The notes beneath the pieces were generated by a model. The model did not search any database. It was not told where the DNA came from and saw only the letters and a program-made list of their open reading frames with translations. A stretch of DNA of 30,139 nt from a virus. The translations under genes and the position numbers were made by a program. Below are positions 14,202 to 20,976 of this stretch, in pieces. Each line of letters opens with the position of its first letter. Position 1 is the stretch's first letter. The stretch covers positions 1 through 30,139 of IMG/VR virus record IMGVR_UViG_3300034152_000186; one strand, given 5' to 3'.

Positions 14202-14407
14202 CAGTTTGGCGTGTTACTTATAAAGACTGGAGTGTACCATACTGCAAAAGAATGGTTAACGTAGTCAAGTTTTTTGACAATCGCTTTAAAGCACATACAC
14301 AACAGGTAAAACACAAGTGTGTTGTTGAAGAGTTTGAAATACATCTTACTCGTGAAGGTGTGCTTAAAGCGTTAAATCAATTCGCACCACATCCTATTGA
14401 TGAATAG
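14198..14407 (+). CDS. Unknown small protein
   Basis: 69 aa, starting in the ATGA overlap (upstream AGGAAGAATC). The sequence MTVWRVTYKDWSVPYCKRMV continues with a basic beta-rich middle and a helical end (HLTREGVLKALNQFAPHPID). No family recognised. The stop codon lies at the edge of the following terminator hairpin. Confidence 0.65.
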   Translation: MTVWRVTYKDWSVPYCKRMVNVVKFFDNRFKAHTQQVKHKCVVEEFEIHLTREGVLKALNQFAPHPIDE

Positions 14408-14429
14408 CCTGCTTAATGCAGGCTTTTTT
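14406..14429 (+). terminator. Intrinsic terminator
   Basis: AGCCTGC (14406-14412), loop TTAAT, GCAGGCT (14418-14424), then a run of six T. It ends the short transcript of the two preceding genes and isolates the RNA candidate downstream. It shares the AGCCTG core with the terminator at 14019. Confidence 0.9.
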
Positions 14430-14441
14430 ATTGCCCTATAT

Positions 14442-14462
14442 GTATCACTATGATAGTATCAC
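14442..14462. promoter_or_regulatory. Small dyad/direct repeat, possible operator
   Basis: GTATCAC occurs at 14442-14448 and again at 14456-14462; TATCA-CTA-TGATA makes a dyad between them. It lies about 30 bp upstream of the promoter for the RNA candidate. A binding site is plausible but unproven. Confidence 0.3.
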
Positions 14463-14490
14463 AAGCTATAAACTTTTTACAAAAACGCTA

Positions 14491-14520
14491 TTGACAACTT
14501 TGTTTATATCAGGTTAGGAT
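14491..14520 (+). promoter_or_regulatory. Promoter of the RNA candidate
   Basis: TTGACA (14491-14496), an 18-bp spacer and TAGGAT (14515-14520). A TATACT (14520-14525) is also present but its spacing (23 bp) is too long. A start near 14527 would place the 5' end just before the first paired arm. Confidence 0.5.
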
Positions 14521-14526
14521 ATACTG

Positions 14527-14710
14527 TTGTGGTGTGGATACAGCTTTTTAGCACAAGGTTGATAATCAGGGAAAAGGGATTCGTCGCTTCTTTTGATGAT
14601 TGGAGGAAAAACGAGAAGCAGCTTGTATCGTCACACCATCACCAACAAGCTTGTGCTAAGCTTCTCTTTCTGCAAGGTGGTTAGTGCCGCAACCTAACCA
14701 CCTTGCTTTT
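14527..14710 (+). ncRNA. Pseudoknotted small RNA candidate
   Basis: Stem A pairs TGGTGTG, ATAC and AGCT (within 14530-14545) with AGCT, GTAT and CACACCA (within 14620-14638). Stem B pairs TTAGCACAAG (14548-14557) with CTTGTGCTAA (14650-14659), 10 bp. The order A, B, A', B' makes an H-type pseudoknot. Between B and A' lies a 6-bp hairpin GCTTCT/AGAAGC. A 12-bp terminator hairpin with TTTT ends the unit. There is no coding frame with a ribosome site. It has its own promoter. The possible functions are a trans-acting RNA or the leader of the endonuclease V-like gene at 14741. No known RNA family is recognised. Confidence 0.55.
14673..14710 (+). terminator. Terminator of the RNA candidate
   Basis: CAAGGTGGTTAG (14673-14684), a 9-nt loop and CTAACCACCTTG (14694-14705), 12 bp, followed by CTTTTAG. 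The T run is short, so partial readthrough into the next gene is possible. Confidence 0.75.
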
Positions 14711-14740
14711 AGTAAAGTGAGTGAGGTAGGAAACACAAAA

Positions 14741-15097
14741 ATGCGTATGTGGATGATTGAACCAGAATTAATGTGCAGTAAGCATTTATTAGGTGAGCAT
14801 GTAGAATTGCATATGATTGTAGGTTGTATCAACAAAGGAAAGTCAATTGACGGTTATCTAAACAAAAAACTTGTTGATGTTTACACGCTACGTAAGCGAC
14901 ACTTACAGCTAGTGAATGAAATGCATAACCGTGGTTACAATCACAATAGTCCACTACCTAAATATGAGATTAGACATAGAAGAATATTTATTGATATAGA
15001 TGAAAATAAACGCGAATTAATGAGACGATGTTATCTTTGTAAGACTCAAATACATGAGGCAAAAGCTTGTCCAGTAGAACAAATTACAGAGGCATAA
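14741..15097 (+). CDS. T4 endonuclease V-like (pyrimidine-dimer glycosylase family) protein
   Basis: 118 aa from ATG 14741, after GTGAGGTAGGAAACACAAAA. The N-terminal 65 residues match the Pyr_excise family: MRMWMIEPELMCSKHLLGEH, VELHMIVG, GKSIDGYLNK, then HLQLVNEMHNRGYNHNSPLP. Aligning HLLGEHVELH with T4 HLMAEYRELP places E22 at the catalytic Glu23 of T4 endonuclease V. The T4 nucleophile is the amino group of Thr2; here residue 2 is Arg, as I recall for many related phage proteins. The C-terminus has CYLCKT and a later Cys, perhaps zinc-binding. The role is DNA repair or end cutting, but true glycosylase activity is uncertain. Confidence 0.75.
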   Translation: MRMWMIEPELMCSKHLLGEHVELHMIVGCINKGKSIDGYLNKKLVDVYTLRKRHLQLVNEMHNRGYNHNSPLPKYEIRHRRIFIDIDENKRELMRRCYLCKTQIHEAKACPVEQITEA

Positions 15098-15099
15098 AC

Positions 15100-15381
15100 A
15101 TGCACAAAGCTAAGCAGTTTTGTAGAGGCAATCGTTGCTTGTACTTTCAGATTGGTGACTATAGTAGAATACACTTTGTCATAGATCGTAATCAGAAGCA
15201 ATACGTACAACTACGATTGAACACACCTGATCTTATATACCAGTGTGCATCACAAGAAGATGCACTTGACCAAATGGAGTCATTCATAAAAGAACACCCT
15301 AATTTTGAACAAGTAAAAGAAGTCAAGCAAGAGATTGCTAATCACAAACCAATTTACAAACAATTGGAATTATTCACATGA
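15100..15381 (+). CDS. Unknown protein preceding the M23 peptidase
   Basis: 93 aa from ATG 15100 (TTACAGAGGCATAAAC upstream). The sequence shows MHKAKQFCRGNRCLYFQIGD, a beta-rich part (IHFVIDRNQKQYVQLRL) and a helical C-terminus (HPNFEQVKEVKQEIANHKPI). One C-x4-C pair lies near the start. It overlaps the M23 gene by 4 nt. Conserved-phage character but no family name I can give. Confidence 0.65.
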   Translation: MHKAKQFCRGNRCLYFQIGDYSRIHFVIDRNQKQYVQLRLNTPDLIYQCASQEDALDQMESFIKEHPNFEQVKEVKQEIANHKPIYKQLELFT

Positions 15382-15782
15382 ACAAATGGCCGATAAGCGT
15401 AATCAGTAGCAAGTTTGGACCACGTAAACCAATCATTACACCACTTGGCGAAACAACCGATTTTCACAACGGTATTGATATTGTTGCATCAGTATGGACG
15501 CCTATACTTCCTTGGCGTCATGGTGTTGTTGAATGGGTTAGTGATAAAGGTGGTTTAGGCAACCATATTCTGATTAGACACGATAACAACTACCATTCAC
15601 TTTACGCACATTTGCATCAGTTAACAAGTTGGGAAGTTGGCGATAGAATACCAGGATCTAAGAGTGATTGGGTAGGTTATGTTGGTGAATCAGGTAAAGC
15701 TTTAGGTGCACACTTGCATTTTGAGATTTGGCATTATAGACGTGCTATTGATCCACTTCCTTTCTTTGAAGGTTTTGTGTGA
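15378..15782 (+). CDS. M23 (LytM) zinc peptidase, candidate endolysin
   Basis: 134 aa. The M23 motif set is complete: H30-N-G-I-D34, YAHLH around H78, and AHLHFEIWH with H112 and H114. M23 enzymes cut peptide bonds in peptidoglycan. It is a single catalytic domain with no signal peptide and no cell-wall-binding repeat, so it needs a holin to reach the wall, or acts on the inside. The start is in an ATGA overlap. The genes after it encode small membrane proteins, fitting a lysis cassette inside the early block. Confidence 0.85.
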   Translation: MNKWPISVISSKFGPRKPIITPLGETTDFHNGIDIVASVWTPILPWRHGVVEWVSDKGGLGNHILIRHDNNYHSLYAHLHQLTSWEVGDRIPGSKSDWVGYVGESGKALGAHLHFEIWHYRRAIDPLPFFEGFV

Positions 15783-16117
15783 AACATAAATGGATAGACT
15801 TAAAACAAGTAGCTTATATCATCGTTGTTACTCTATTGATTTACTTGATATTTTCATGTATCGCATATGTTCTAACACCAAAAGAAAGGGATATGTTAGG
15901 TATTAACATGAAAGGTAAAATTAGATTTCTACCACGCCATAAAATCGACCAGCAAACAGAAGACGCTAAAGAGTATTACAACTATGCACGTGATCAACTA
16001 AATGAAGCACTAGCTAACATACAAAATGGCAACAATAATTATGCTATGACTCTAATTAAAAATGCTTTACGCAACATGGAAAACATGAGGAATACGCTAT
16101 GGATGATCGAACATTAG
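15779..16117 (+). CDS. Single-span membrane protein, candidate spanin or holin
   Basis: 112 aa starting at GTG 15779, overlapping the M23 stop (GTGA). One membrane segment, about residues 11-31 (AYIIVVTLLIYLIFSCIAYV), follows a short basic N-terminus; the remainder is a helical domain (EYYNYARDQLNEALANIQN). An N-terminal span followed by a coiled-coil domain resembles an inner-membrane spanin (i-spanin), and the position next to the M23 gene fits. It could also be an unusual holin. The next gene starts 19 nt inside its end. Confidence 0.55.
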   Translation: MKHKWIDLKQVAYIIVVTLLIYLIFSCIAYVLTPKERDMLGINMKGKIRFLPRHKIDQQTEDAKEYYNYARDQLNEALANIQNGNNNYAMTLIKNALRNMENMRNTLWMIEH

Positions 16118-16338
16118 AGCAATTCGCTACACAAAGCAGACTAAATACTAAAATGTTTGACTTCATACAAAACGCACAAAAACGCATAGACAAAATTGAT
16201 GAAGTTTTAGCTTCATTTCCTGCATACTTTGATAACATAGAAGAACGTTTTGATACCCTGTTTACTATGCACAGGTGTGCTTGTAATCGAATTGCACAAC
16301 TTGAAGAAGAATTAATGATACTAAGGAAGATGAATTAA
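16099..16338 (+). CDS. Unknown coiled-coil protein
   Basis: 79 aa from ATG 16099, inside the end of the previous gene. Almost fully helical: MDDRTLEQFATQSRLNTKMF, then QKRIDKIDEVLASF and a terminal CNRIAQLEEELMILRK coiled coil. There is no signal peptide or membrane segment. The next gene begins at the last base of its stop. Function unknown. Confidence 0.6.
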   Translation: MDDRTLEQFATQSRLNTKMFDFIQNAQKRIDKIDEVLASFPAYFDNIEERFDTLFTMHRCACNRIAQLEEELMILRKMN

Positions 16339-16541
16339 TGGACAAGACTTTAATGCTACGTGCTACACAAAAAGGTGGACATATTCACATCACATTCTTT
16401 TTTGGTGTTGAAGGATCTAGGCACAACATGGGAACTATCGCAATTGATAATGACAACTACAACTATTTTATCTCACAAATGAGATATGGTAAAGTTACGA
16501 TTGAAGCAACAAACTTTTCACCACTGAAGTTACGCCCATGA
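16338..16541 (+). CDS. Conserved small phage protein, unknown
   Basis: 67 aa starting at the TAATG junction. It is beta-rich: MLRATQKGGHIHITFFFGVE, NMGTIAIDNDNYNYFISQM. The pattern G-H-I-H-I-x-F-F-x-G followed by a W/Y-bearing segment resembles small phage proteins of unknown role. Overlaps the next gene by 4 nt. Confidence 0.65.
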   Translation: MDKTLMLRATQKGGHIHITFFFGVEGSRHNMGTIAIDNDNYNYFISQMRYGKVTIEATNFSPLKLRP

Positions 16542-16678
16542 GTGTAAAATACTTTTGTGATTTCTGTTTAGACGAGATTAAAGGACACGTAATTACTATG
16601 ACTGATACCGACACGAAAAACTTTTGTGATTATGGTTGTCTAAAGCTCTATATAAAAGAGAAAGAAAACGAAACATGA
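16538..16678 (+). CDS. Zinc-ribbon microprotein
   Basis: 46 aa (MSVKYFCDFCLDEIKGHVIT). FCDFC and FCDYGC form a treble-clef-like zinc site with about 22 residues between the pairs. ATGA overlaps with both neighbours indicate translation from a shared message. It is too short to name a family; a metal-bound protein-binding role is inferred. Confidence 0.65.
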   Translation: MSVKYFCDFCLDEIKGHVITMTDTDTKNFCDYGCLKLYIKEKENET

Positions 16679-16803
16679 AATGTCCAATTTGCACTAGTCC
16701 GTTACGTGCAACGATCTTGTATTGTGGTTTCTGCAAAGATACAGGCAAAGTAAGCTTTTTCAAGCTGCTTTGGTGGAGAATACGGTTATGGTGGAGCATA
16801 TAA
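16675..16803 (+). CDS. Zinc-ribbon plus hydrophobic tail microprotein
   Basis: 42 aa (MKCPICTSPLRATILYCGFC). CPIC and CGFC bind one zinc; the tail SFFKLLWWRIRLWWSI is basic and tryptophan-rich, suggesting membrane association. It starts in an ATGA overlap and itself overlaps the next, differently framed, membrane gene by 16 nt. Function unknown. Confidence 0.55.
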   Translation: MKCPICTSPLRATILYCGFCKDTGKVSFFKLLWWRIRLWWSI

Positions 16804-16898
16804 ACAACTTCAAACTAATTCTTGTTTGTACAGGAATTGCTGTTGTTTCATTTACGATAGGCTTTATTTTATCAGCAATACTTTCAAGGTACAAATAA
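16788..16898 (+). CDS. 36-residue single-span membrane protein
   Basis: MVEHINNFKLILVCTGIAVV, then FTIGFILSAILSRYK. One membrane span (about 10-32) is flanked by a short N-terminus and a basic SRYK end. The ATG is inside the upstream gene; the TAATG junction joins it to the next. No ribosome site is strong, so it depends on coupling. It may be a holin-type or inhibitor peptide, but it could also be fortuitous. Confidence 0.5.
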   Translation: MVEHINNFKLILVCTGIAVVSFTIGFILSAILSRYK

Positions 16899-16996
16899 TG
16901 GCTAACGTATTATCAGCTTTAGCAATAGTCTTTGTCATGTTTATAGGTGTTGTTACACTGATACAATTATTTAGTAAGGACAAGAAAGATGATTAA
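16898..16996 (+). CDS. 32-residue single-span membrane protein
   Basis: MANVLSALAIVFVMFIGVVT, then LIQLFSKDKKDD. The N-terminal span is followed by a charged cytoplasmic-type tail, a typical small-membrane-protein layout. It starts at TAATG and overlaps the next membrane gene by 8 nt, with AAGGACAAGAAAG at its end serving as that gene's ribosome site. Confidence 0.5.
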   Translation: MANVLSALAIVFVMFIGVVTLIQLFSKDKKDD

Positions 16997-17381
16997 ATCA
17001 CCGCCACTACGTGCATTTGTGGTTATGGGATTATTAGCACTTTGTATCATCTTCACTGTTTACCCATACTGGTTATTGACTGAAAAAGCTACAACTAAGT
17101 TTGCTATTTACTTAGGCGTGTTAACTGTTGTTTCTTTTGTGTTTGGTGTAATTGCTTGCAGTATGTACAAGAGCAATCGTGATACTTCTTTAAATGAAAT
17201 GGGCAAGATCGAATTAGCTGAACACATAGCACAAGGTGCTCAATTATGGGTTAGACAGTGGGGAAATGAAGATGGAGCAATAGCACCACACATAGATGCA
17301 CGTATTGTTGCATCAAGAATAAAGGCACGTAGTGAAGCTAAAGTTATTGAAGCTGAATCAGTGAATGGTAACGGTTCATGA
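16989..17381 (+). CDS. Two-span membrane protein, holin candidate
   Basis: 130 aa. Two membrane segments lie at about residues 8-30 (AFVVMGLLALCIIFTVYPYW) and 39-60 (AIYLGVLTVVSFVFGVIACS), followed by a soluble, charged C-terminal region (HIAQGAQLWVRQWGNEDGAI). Two spans with a short turn fit class II holins, but the soluble tail is long. It is the largest membrane protein near the M23 gene, so it is the best holin candidate by context. ATGA overlap links it to the next gene. Confidence 0.6.
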   Translation: MIKSPPLRAFVVMGLLALCIIFTVYPYWLLTEKATTKFAIYLGVLTVVSFVFGVIACSMYKSNRDTSLNEMGKIELAEHIAQGAQLWVRQWGNEDGAIAPHIDARIVASRIKARSEAKVIEAESVNGNGS

Positions 17382-17599
17382 ATCAAGTACCTAACATGAC
17401 ACCACAACAACGTTATGAAGATTGGTGTAACAAGCTTGACTTTATTGATGAATACAACAAGCGAGGAATGCTAAACGAATGGGAACAGCAATTCATAGAT
17501 AGTTTACGTTATCAATTAAAAGCCTTATACAAGCATTTAACCTTCAAACAATCAAAAGTGCTAAGACGTATTTACTCCAAGGTGGTAGAAAAAGCATGA
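17378..17599 (+). CDS. Conserved helical phage protein, unknown
   Basis: 73 aa. The sequence (QRYEDWCNKLDFIDEYNKRG, NEWEQQFIDSLRYQLK, FKQSKVLRRIYSKV) has a pattern I recognise from many phage early regions: W-x-x-K-L-x-F-I, N-x-W-E-x-x-F-I-D-S, and K-Q-S-K-V-L-R-R-I-Y at the C-terminus. The function is not known to me. ATGA overlaps on both sides keep it in the operon. Confidence 0.65.
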   Translation: MNQVPNMTPQQRYEDWCNKLDFIDEYNKRGMLNEWEQQFIDSLRYQLKALYKHLTFKQSKVLRRIYSKVVEKA

Positions 17600-17868
17600 A
17601 TGAAAAGCCAACACCAATTGAGCTTAACGGAACAAAGTATTATTCTATTGACGATTTTGCAACACTTGTTGGTAGGTGTTACCACACAATCTATAGAATG
17701 ATTATGTGGGGAAACTCTATCAGAAAGCTGAAGCACAAGCGTTTCTTTGGTAGACGAATCTTTATTCCTGCAACAGAGTTAACAGAGTATCCCTTTACGC
17801 CAACAGGTGCTAACTCTGCAACTAAAGCATATCACTATGACGAAAAGTTAGAGGAAACAACAGCATGA
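17596..17868 (+). CDS. Helix-turn-helix DNA-binding protein (MerR/excisionase-like)
   Basis: 90 aa. Residues 15-60 fit the HTH_17/MerR-like fold: YYSIDDFATLVGRCYHTIYR, then a wing with KHKRFFGRRIFIPATELTEY. Such small proteins act as excisionases, regulators or origin-binding proteins. No integrase is in the window, so regulation or replication initiation is more likely than excision. The N-terminal strand (PTPIELNGTKY) also fits. It is followed directly by the PD-(D/E)XK gene. Confidence 0.7.
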   Translation: MNEKPTPIELNGTKYYSIDDFATLVGRCYHTIYRMIMWGNSIRKLKHKRFFGRRIFIPATELTEYPFTPTGANSATKAYHYDEKLEETTA

Positions 17869-18500
17869 AAAGTAGATTAATCACTACAAGCTTAATTGAT
17901 AAAATTGAATGGTTTAAAAAATGTCCGCCAACATGGAAAGAAAGAGCTTACCAGGATCTACAGAACCAATTGAAGCGTGACTATCCACCATCAAACGATA
18001 TTCAACAACGTGGTTTTGATCTTGAAAATGCAGTACAAGTTGTTGCACTTGCTAACAACGTTGATGGAGTTAAAGCAAGTGACTACTTTAAACAATTAGC
18101 AGGTGAATGCTTAGGTGCAGAGTTTCAAAAGAAGGTTAAACGCTATGTCAAAATTGATGATGTTGAATACTGTTTATATGGACGCATAGATGCATGGTTT
18201 CCTGATATCATTAAGGATATTAAATCAACAGGAAACTATAAAGGTGAAAGCTATTACCTTTCAACTTTTCAACATAGGCTTTATTGTTTCATCACTCGCA
18301 TTCCAAAGTTTCGCTATTTAGTAGCAGAGTTTGTAGAAGAGCAAAAACAAATTGCTGATCTACATATAGTAGACTGGACTATGAAAGATCCTAAACAAGT
18401 AGAAGATGAAATCAAAGACAAAATCAATCAAGTTATGATGTTTCTTCAGCAACAACAAGATCTATGGAAAGCTTATAACGAAACTTTTTGTTTGTATTAG
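17865..18500 (+). CDS. PD-(D/E)XK nuclease (RecB/Cas4-like exonuclease)
   Basis: 211 aa. The family pattern is clear: E54 in RGFDLENAV, YGRIDAW with D109, then D118-I-K120 in IIKDIKST, and a final Q136-H-R-L-Y motif. These are the metal-binding and catalytic residues of RecB/Cas4-type nucleases. There is no four-cysteine iron-sulfur cluster as in Cas4. It probably processes DNA ends for phage recombination or repair and sits upstream of the helicase genes. Confidence 0.8.
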   Translation: MKSRLITTSLIDKIEWFKKCPPTWKERAYQDLQNQLKRDYPPSNDIQQRGFDLENAVQVVALANNVDGVKASDYFKQLAGECLGAEFQKKVKRYVKIDDVEYCLYGRIDAWFPDIIKDIKSTGNYKGESYYLSTFQHRLYCFITRIPKFRYLVAEFVEEQKQIADLHIVDWTMKDPKQVEDEIKDKINQVMMFLQQQQDLWKAYNETFCLY

Positions 18501-18510
18501 AGGTAGCAAA

Positions 18511-18828
18511 ATGAGTTTAGATGTTAGTTTAAATTGTAAGCACTGTGGTTCTACTGTGTTTGAAGCAAACATTACATACAATCTTGGTAAAATGGCAAAT
18601 GAAGCTGGTTGCTATGAAATATTATGGAAACCAAGATATAAGTTAGCAAAGAGACTAACGTATCAATTAGCAAAAAGTTTGCGTGACTTAAAAGAACGTC
18701 CAGAGCATTACAGACAATTCAATCCTTCTAATAATTGGGGAAGCTATGAAACATTAGTAAACTTTATTGAAAAGTATTTAAAAGCATGTTATGAGCATCC
18801 ATTAGCGCATATAAGAGTTTGGAGTTAA
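18511..18828 (+). CDS. Conserved phage protein with CxxC, unknown
   Basis: 105 aa from ATG 18511 (AGAGGTAGCAAA upstream). The start SLDVSLNCKHCGSTVFEANI, then TYNLGKMANEAGCYEILWKP and the later NPSNNWGSYETLVNFIEKYL, match a phage protein family common in diverse tailed phages. A single CxxC may take part in a zinc site. No activity is assigned to the family that I know. Confidence 0.65.
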   Translation: MSLDVSLNCKHCGSTVFEANITYNLGKMANEAGCYEILWKPRYKLAKRLTYQLAKSLRDLKERPEHYRQFNPSNNWGSYETLVNFIEKYLKACYEHPLAHIRVWS

Positions 18829-18838
18829 AGGTACTAAA

Positions 18839-19144
18839 ATGACAACACCAGAAAAAATTATTGTAACTAAGTTTCGTGCATTAGTTGAATACATCAAAAA
18901 TAAAGGATTAGCAGATGACAACACCAGACACATAACGCACGCTAAACCATCAGATTTGAAGGGTAAACACGCATTAGGTGTTTTACCATTTTGGCTTGCA
19001 GCACATGCTGAAATGGTTACTGAGATTAGGCTTAATATTCCACTGAATAGACGTGGTGAAGAATTGAGTTTAGAAGAAGTAAGCTTTTATGCTCTACCAC
19101 CAGCAACCTACAAGGTGATTAAAATTGAAGAGGAAGAATCATGA
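18839..19144 (+). CDS. Csx16-like protein (candidate type III CRISPR ring nuclease)
   Basis: 101 aa. The segment HITHAKPSDLKGKHALGVLP, followed by FWLAAHAEMVTEIRLNIPLN and RRGEELSLEEV, matches the Csx16 (VVA1548/TIGR02620) pattern as I know it: an initial H-L-D-type motif, then G-D-x-V-x-G-x-L-P-x-x-L-A-A and later R-G-x-E-L-S/T-x-E-E/D-M/V. Csx16 is a CRISPR-associated small protein connected with type III cyclic-oligoadenylate signalling. A phage copy could degrade the second messenger, like AcrIII-1. No CRISPR gene is nearby. Homology is recalled, not searched. Confidence 0.6.
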   Translation: MTTPEKIIVTKFRALVEYIKNKGLADDNTRHITHAKPSDLKGKHALGVLPFWLAAHAEMVTEIRLNIPLNRRGEELSLEEVSFYALPPATYKVIKIEEEES

Positions 19145-19317
19145 AGATTGAAGAATTAATTCAAACGCTTGAAGTTATTAAAGAAGTACACGGTAATCTT
19201 ATCGTACACATGCAAAAGCGTGTTGGTAGTGGTCCAATCAAGGCACTAATGGGAATACCAATAGCTGTTGACGTGCATAAAATGCCGGAAGGTGTAGTTG
19301 CTATTATTAGAGATTAA
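19141..19317 (+). CDS. Small conserved phage protein, unknown
   Basis: 58 aa (MKIEELIQTLEVIKEVHGNL at the start), ATGA overlap with the Csx16-like gene. It begins with a helix and ends with beta strands (GIPIAVDVHKMPEGVVAIIR). The pattern MKIEELIE-x-L-x-x-I-K-x-x-H-G-N is common in small phage and plasmid proteins of unknown function. Translational coupling suggests it shares regulation with the Csx16-like protein; a functional link is only possible. Confidence 0.6.
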   Translation: MKIEELIQTLEVIKEVHGNLIVHMQKRVGSGPIKALMGIPIAVDVHKMPEGVVAIIRD

Positions 19318-19320
19318 AAT

Positions 19321-20976
19321 ATGGAAAAACCTAAATACTTATATAAAACAAAACCGTATCAGCATCAAGCTGATGCAGTTTACAACCTGTATGGATTAGA
19401 GTATGCAGCACTGTTTCATGAACAAGGTACAGGGAAAACAAAAACAGCTATTGACATAGCGTCAAACTTATTCCTTGAAGGTAAAATTAACGCTGTTCTT
19501 CTTATCGCACCAAACCATGTACAAGAACAGTGGGCAAATGAGCAAATACCTTTACACTCACCGATAGATCATAGGGTATTCGTTTGGCGTACTAAGAAGA
19601 GCAAAGTATATCTTTCACTGTTAGATCATTTCTGTTTTGATGTTGAATCATATGCAAGTGCACTTAGGTGGTTCTGTGTTAATGTAGAGATATTTAGCAC
19701 AAAGAACCACATGAAAACATTCTTAGAGTTTGTCGCTAACAACAATACTATGATCATAGTTGATGAAGCTACCAGGATCAAAAATCCTACAGCTAATAGA
19801 ACCATCAACATCATGTATAATCTTTGCAAGATCGTCAAAAATGGTAGAGCAGTAAAAGAAGTATTGCCATACTCAAAATATCGTATGATCTTAACTGGCA
19901 TGATGTTCACTAATTCACCATACGATCTATGGTCTATGTTCAACTTTCTTAAATACGATTACTTTAGCTGCAACTTCTATGCTTTTCGTGCACGCTATGG
20001 TTTAGAGTGTAGAGACACACACCCGGGAACAGGAAGAATGTTTACACGTGGTTTACGTATGGATGAAATACAAAGCATTAGACGCTATAGAGAAAAAGGC
20101 TTTATGCCTGAAGCTATTGCAGCAATTATGAGTACAACAGAAAGTAACGTCAATTACATTCTAAAACATCCAAGGATCACAGCACCATTCAAAAATCTTG
20201 AAGAACTACGCGCAAAGATTGATCCTGTTTGTTCGATAGTGAAGAAAGACGATTGTTTAGACTTACCACCTAAGATTTATGAACGTATTCACGTTGATAT
20301 GAATGTTGAACAAAAAAGAGTCTATAACGAATTAAAACAACAGTTTCTTGCAAAATATGCTAACAAAGAACTATCTGTCATGAACAAAGTTTCTTTAATT
20401 GGTAGGCTTCAGCAAGTTACTGGTGGTTTCTTTCCATATAAAGAAAGTGACGGCAAAGCACGGTGCATACAAATCACACAAACTAACCCAAAGATAGAAG
20501 CATTAAGACGTGATTTAGAAGAAACAGGAAGTGAGATAATTATTGTATGGGCACGTTTTGTTGCCGAATTGAAGATGATTCACCAAGTCTTAAATAAAGC
20601 CTTTCCTGCTAAAGTCATATCTTTGTATTATGGAGGTACATACAACTATGAACGTGAAAGGATAATCAAAGAGTTTAAAGAAGGAAAAGTTGATATCTTA
20701 GTTGCTAACGTTAGAACAGCAGGAATAGGTTTAAATCTGCAAAGATCGCATTTTCAATACTACTTCTCTAATTCGTATTCACTTGAAGATCGCCAACAAT
20801 CGGAAGATAGAAGTCATAGAAGTGGACAGCAACACGCTGTACTCTATAAAGACATAATTGTCAAAGGCACGATTGATGAGCAAGTCTATCAAGTGTTACA
20901 AGCTAAGAAGAGCTTACTTGATTATTTTAGATCTAAATCACTTGCAGATTTTATTGGAGGTAAAATTGACTTCTGA
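19321..20976 (+). CDS. SNF2-type DNA helicase/translocase
   Basis: 551 aa. Motif I is HEQGTGKTKT (residues 33-42), motif II VDEAT (147-151, a DEAH-box variant), and TGMMFTNSPYDLWSMFNF is motif III. The C-terminal RecA domain has RTAGIGLNLQRSHFQYYFSN and motif VI DRQQSEDRSHRSGQ. These are SNF2/Swi2 features. An insertion between the two domains (around residues 255-300, with RRYREKGFMPEAIAAIMSTT) resembles a helix-turn-helix. It probably remodels DNA or forks during replication or recombination. The next gene starts 11 nt before its stop. Confidence 0.88.
   Translation: MEKPKYLYKTKPYQHQADAVYNLYGLEYAALFHEQGTGKTKTAIDIASNLFLEGKINAVLLIAPNHVQEQWANEQIPLHSPIDHRVFVWRTKKSKVYLSLLDHFCFDVESYASALRWFCVNVEIFSTKNHMKTFLEFVANNNTMIIVDEATRIKNPTANRTINIMYNLCKIVKNGRAVKEVLPYSKYRMILTGMMFTNSPYDLWSMFNFLKYDYFSCNFYAFRARYGLECRDTHPGTGRMFTRGLRMDEIQSIRRYREKGFMPEAIAAIMSTTESNVNYILKHPRITAPFKNLEELRAKIDPVCSIVKKDDCLDLPPKIYERIHVDMNVEQKRVYNELKQQFLAKYANKELSVMNKVSLIGRLQQVTGGFFPYKESDGKARCIQITQTNPKIEALRRDLEETGSEIIIVWARFVAELKMIHQVLNKAFPAKVISLYYGGTYNYERERIIKEFKEGKVDILVANVRTAGIGLNLQRSHFQYYFSNSYSLEDRQQSEDRSHRSGQQHAVLYKDIIVKGTIDEQVYQVLQAKKSLLDYFRSKSLADFIGGKIDF

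Noticed and set aside
14527-14710. Known RNAs such as tmRNA, RNase P, 6S or SRP RNA
   Set aside because: None of the conserved motifs of those RNAs was seen, and the pseudoknot order does not match them.
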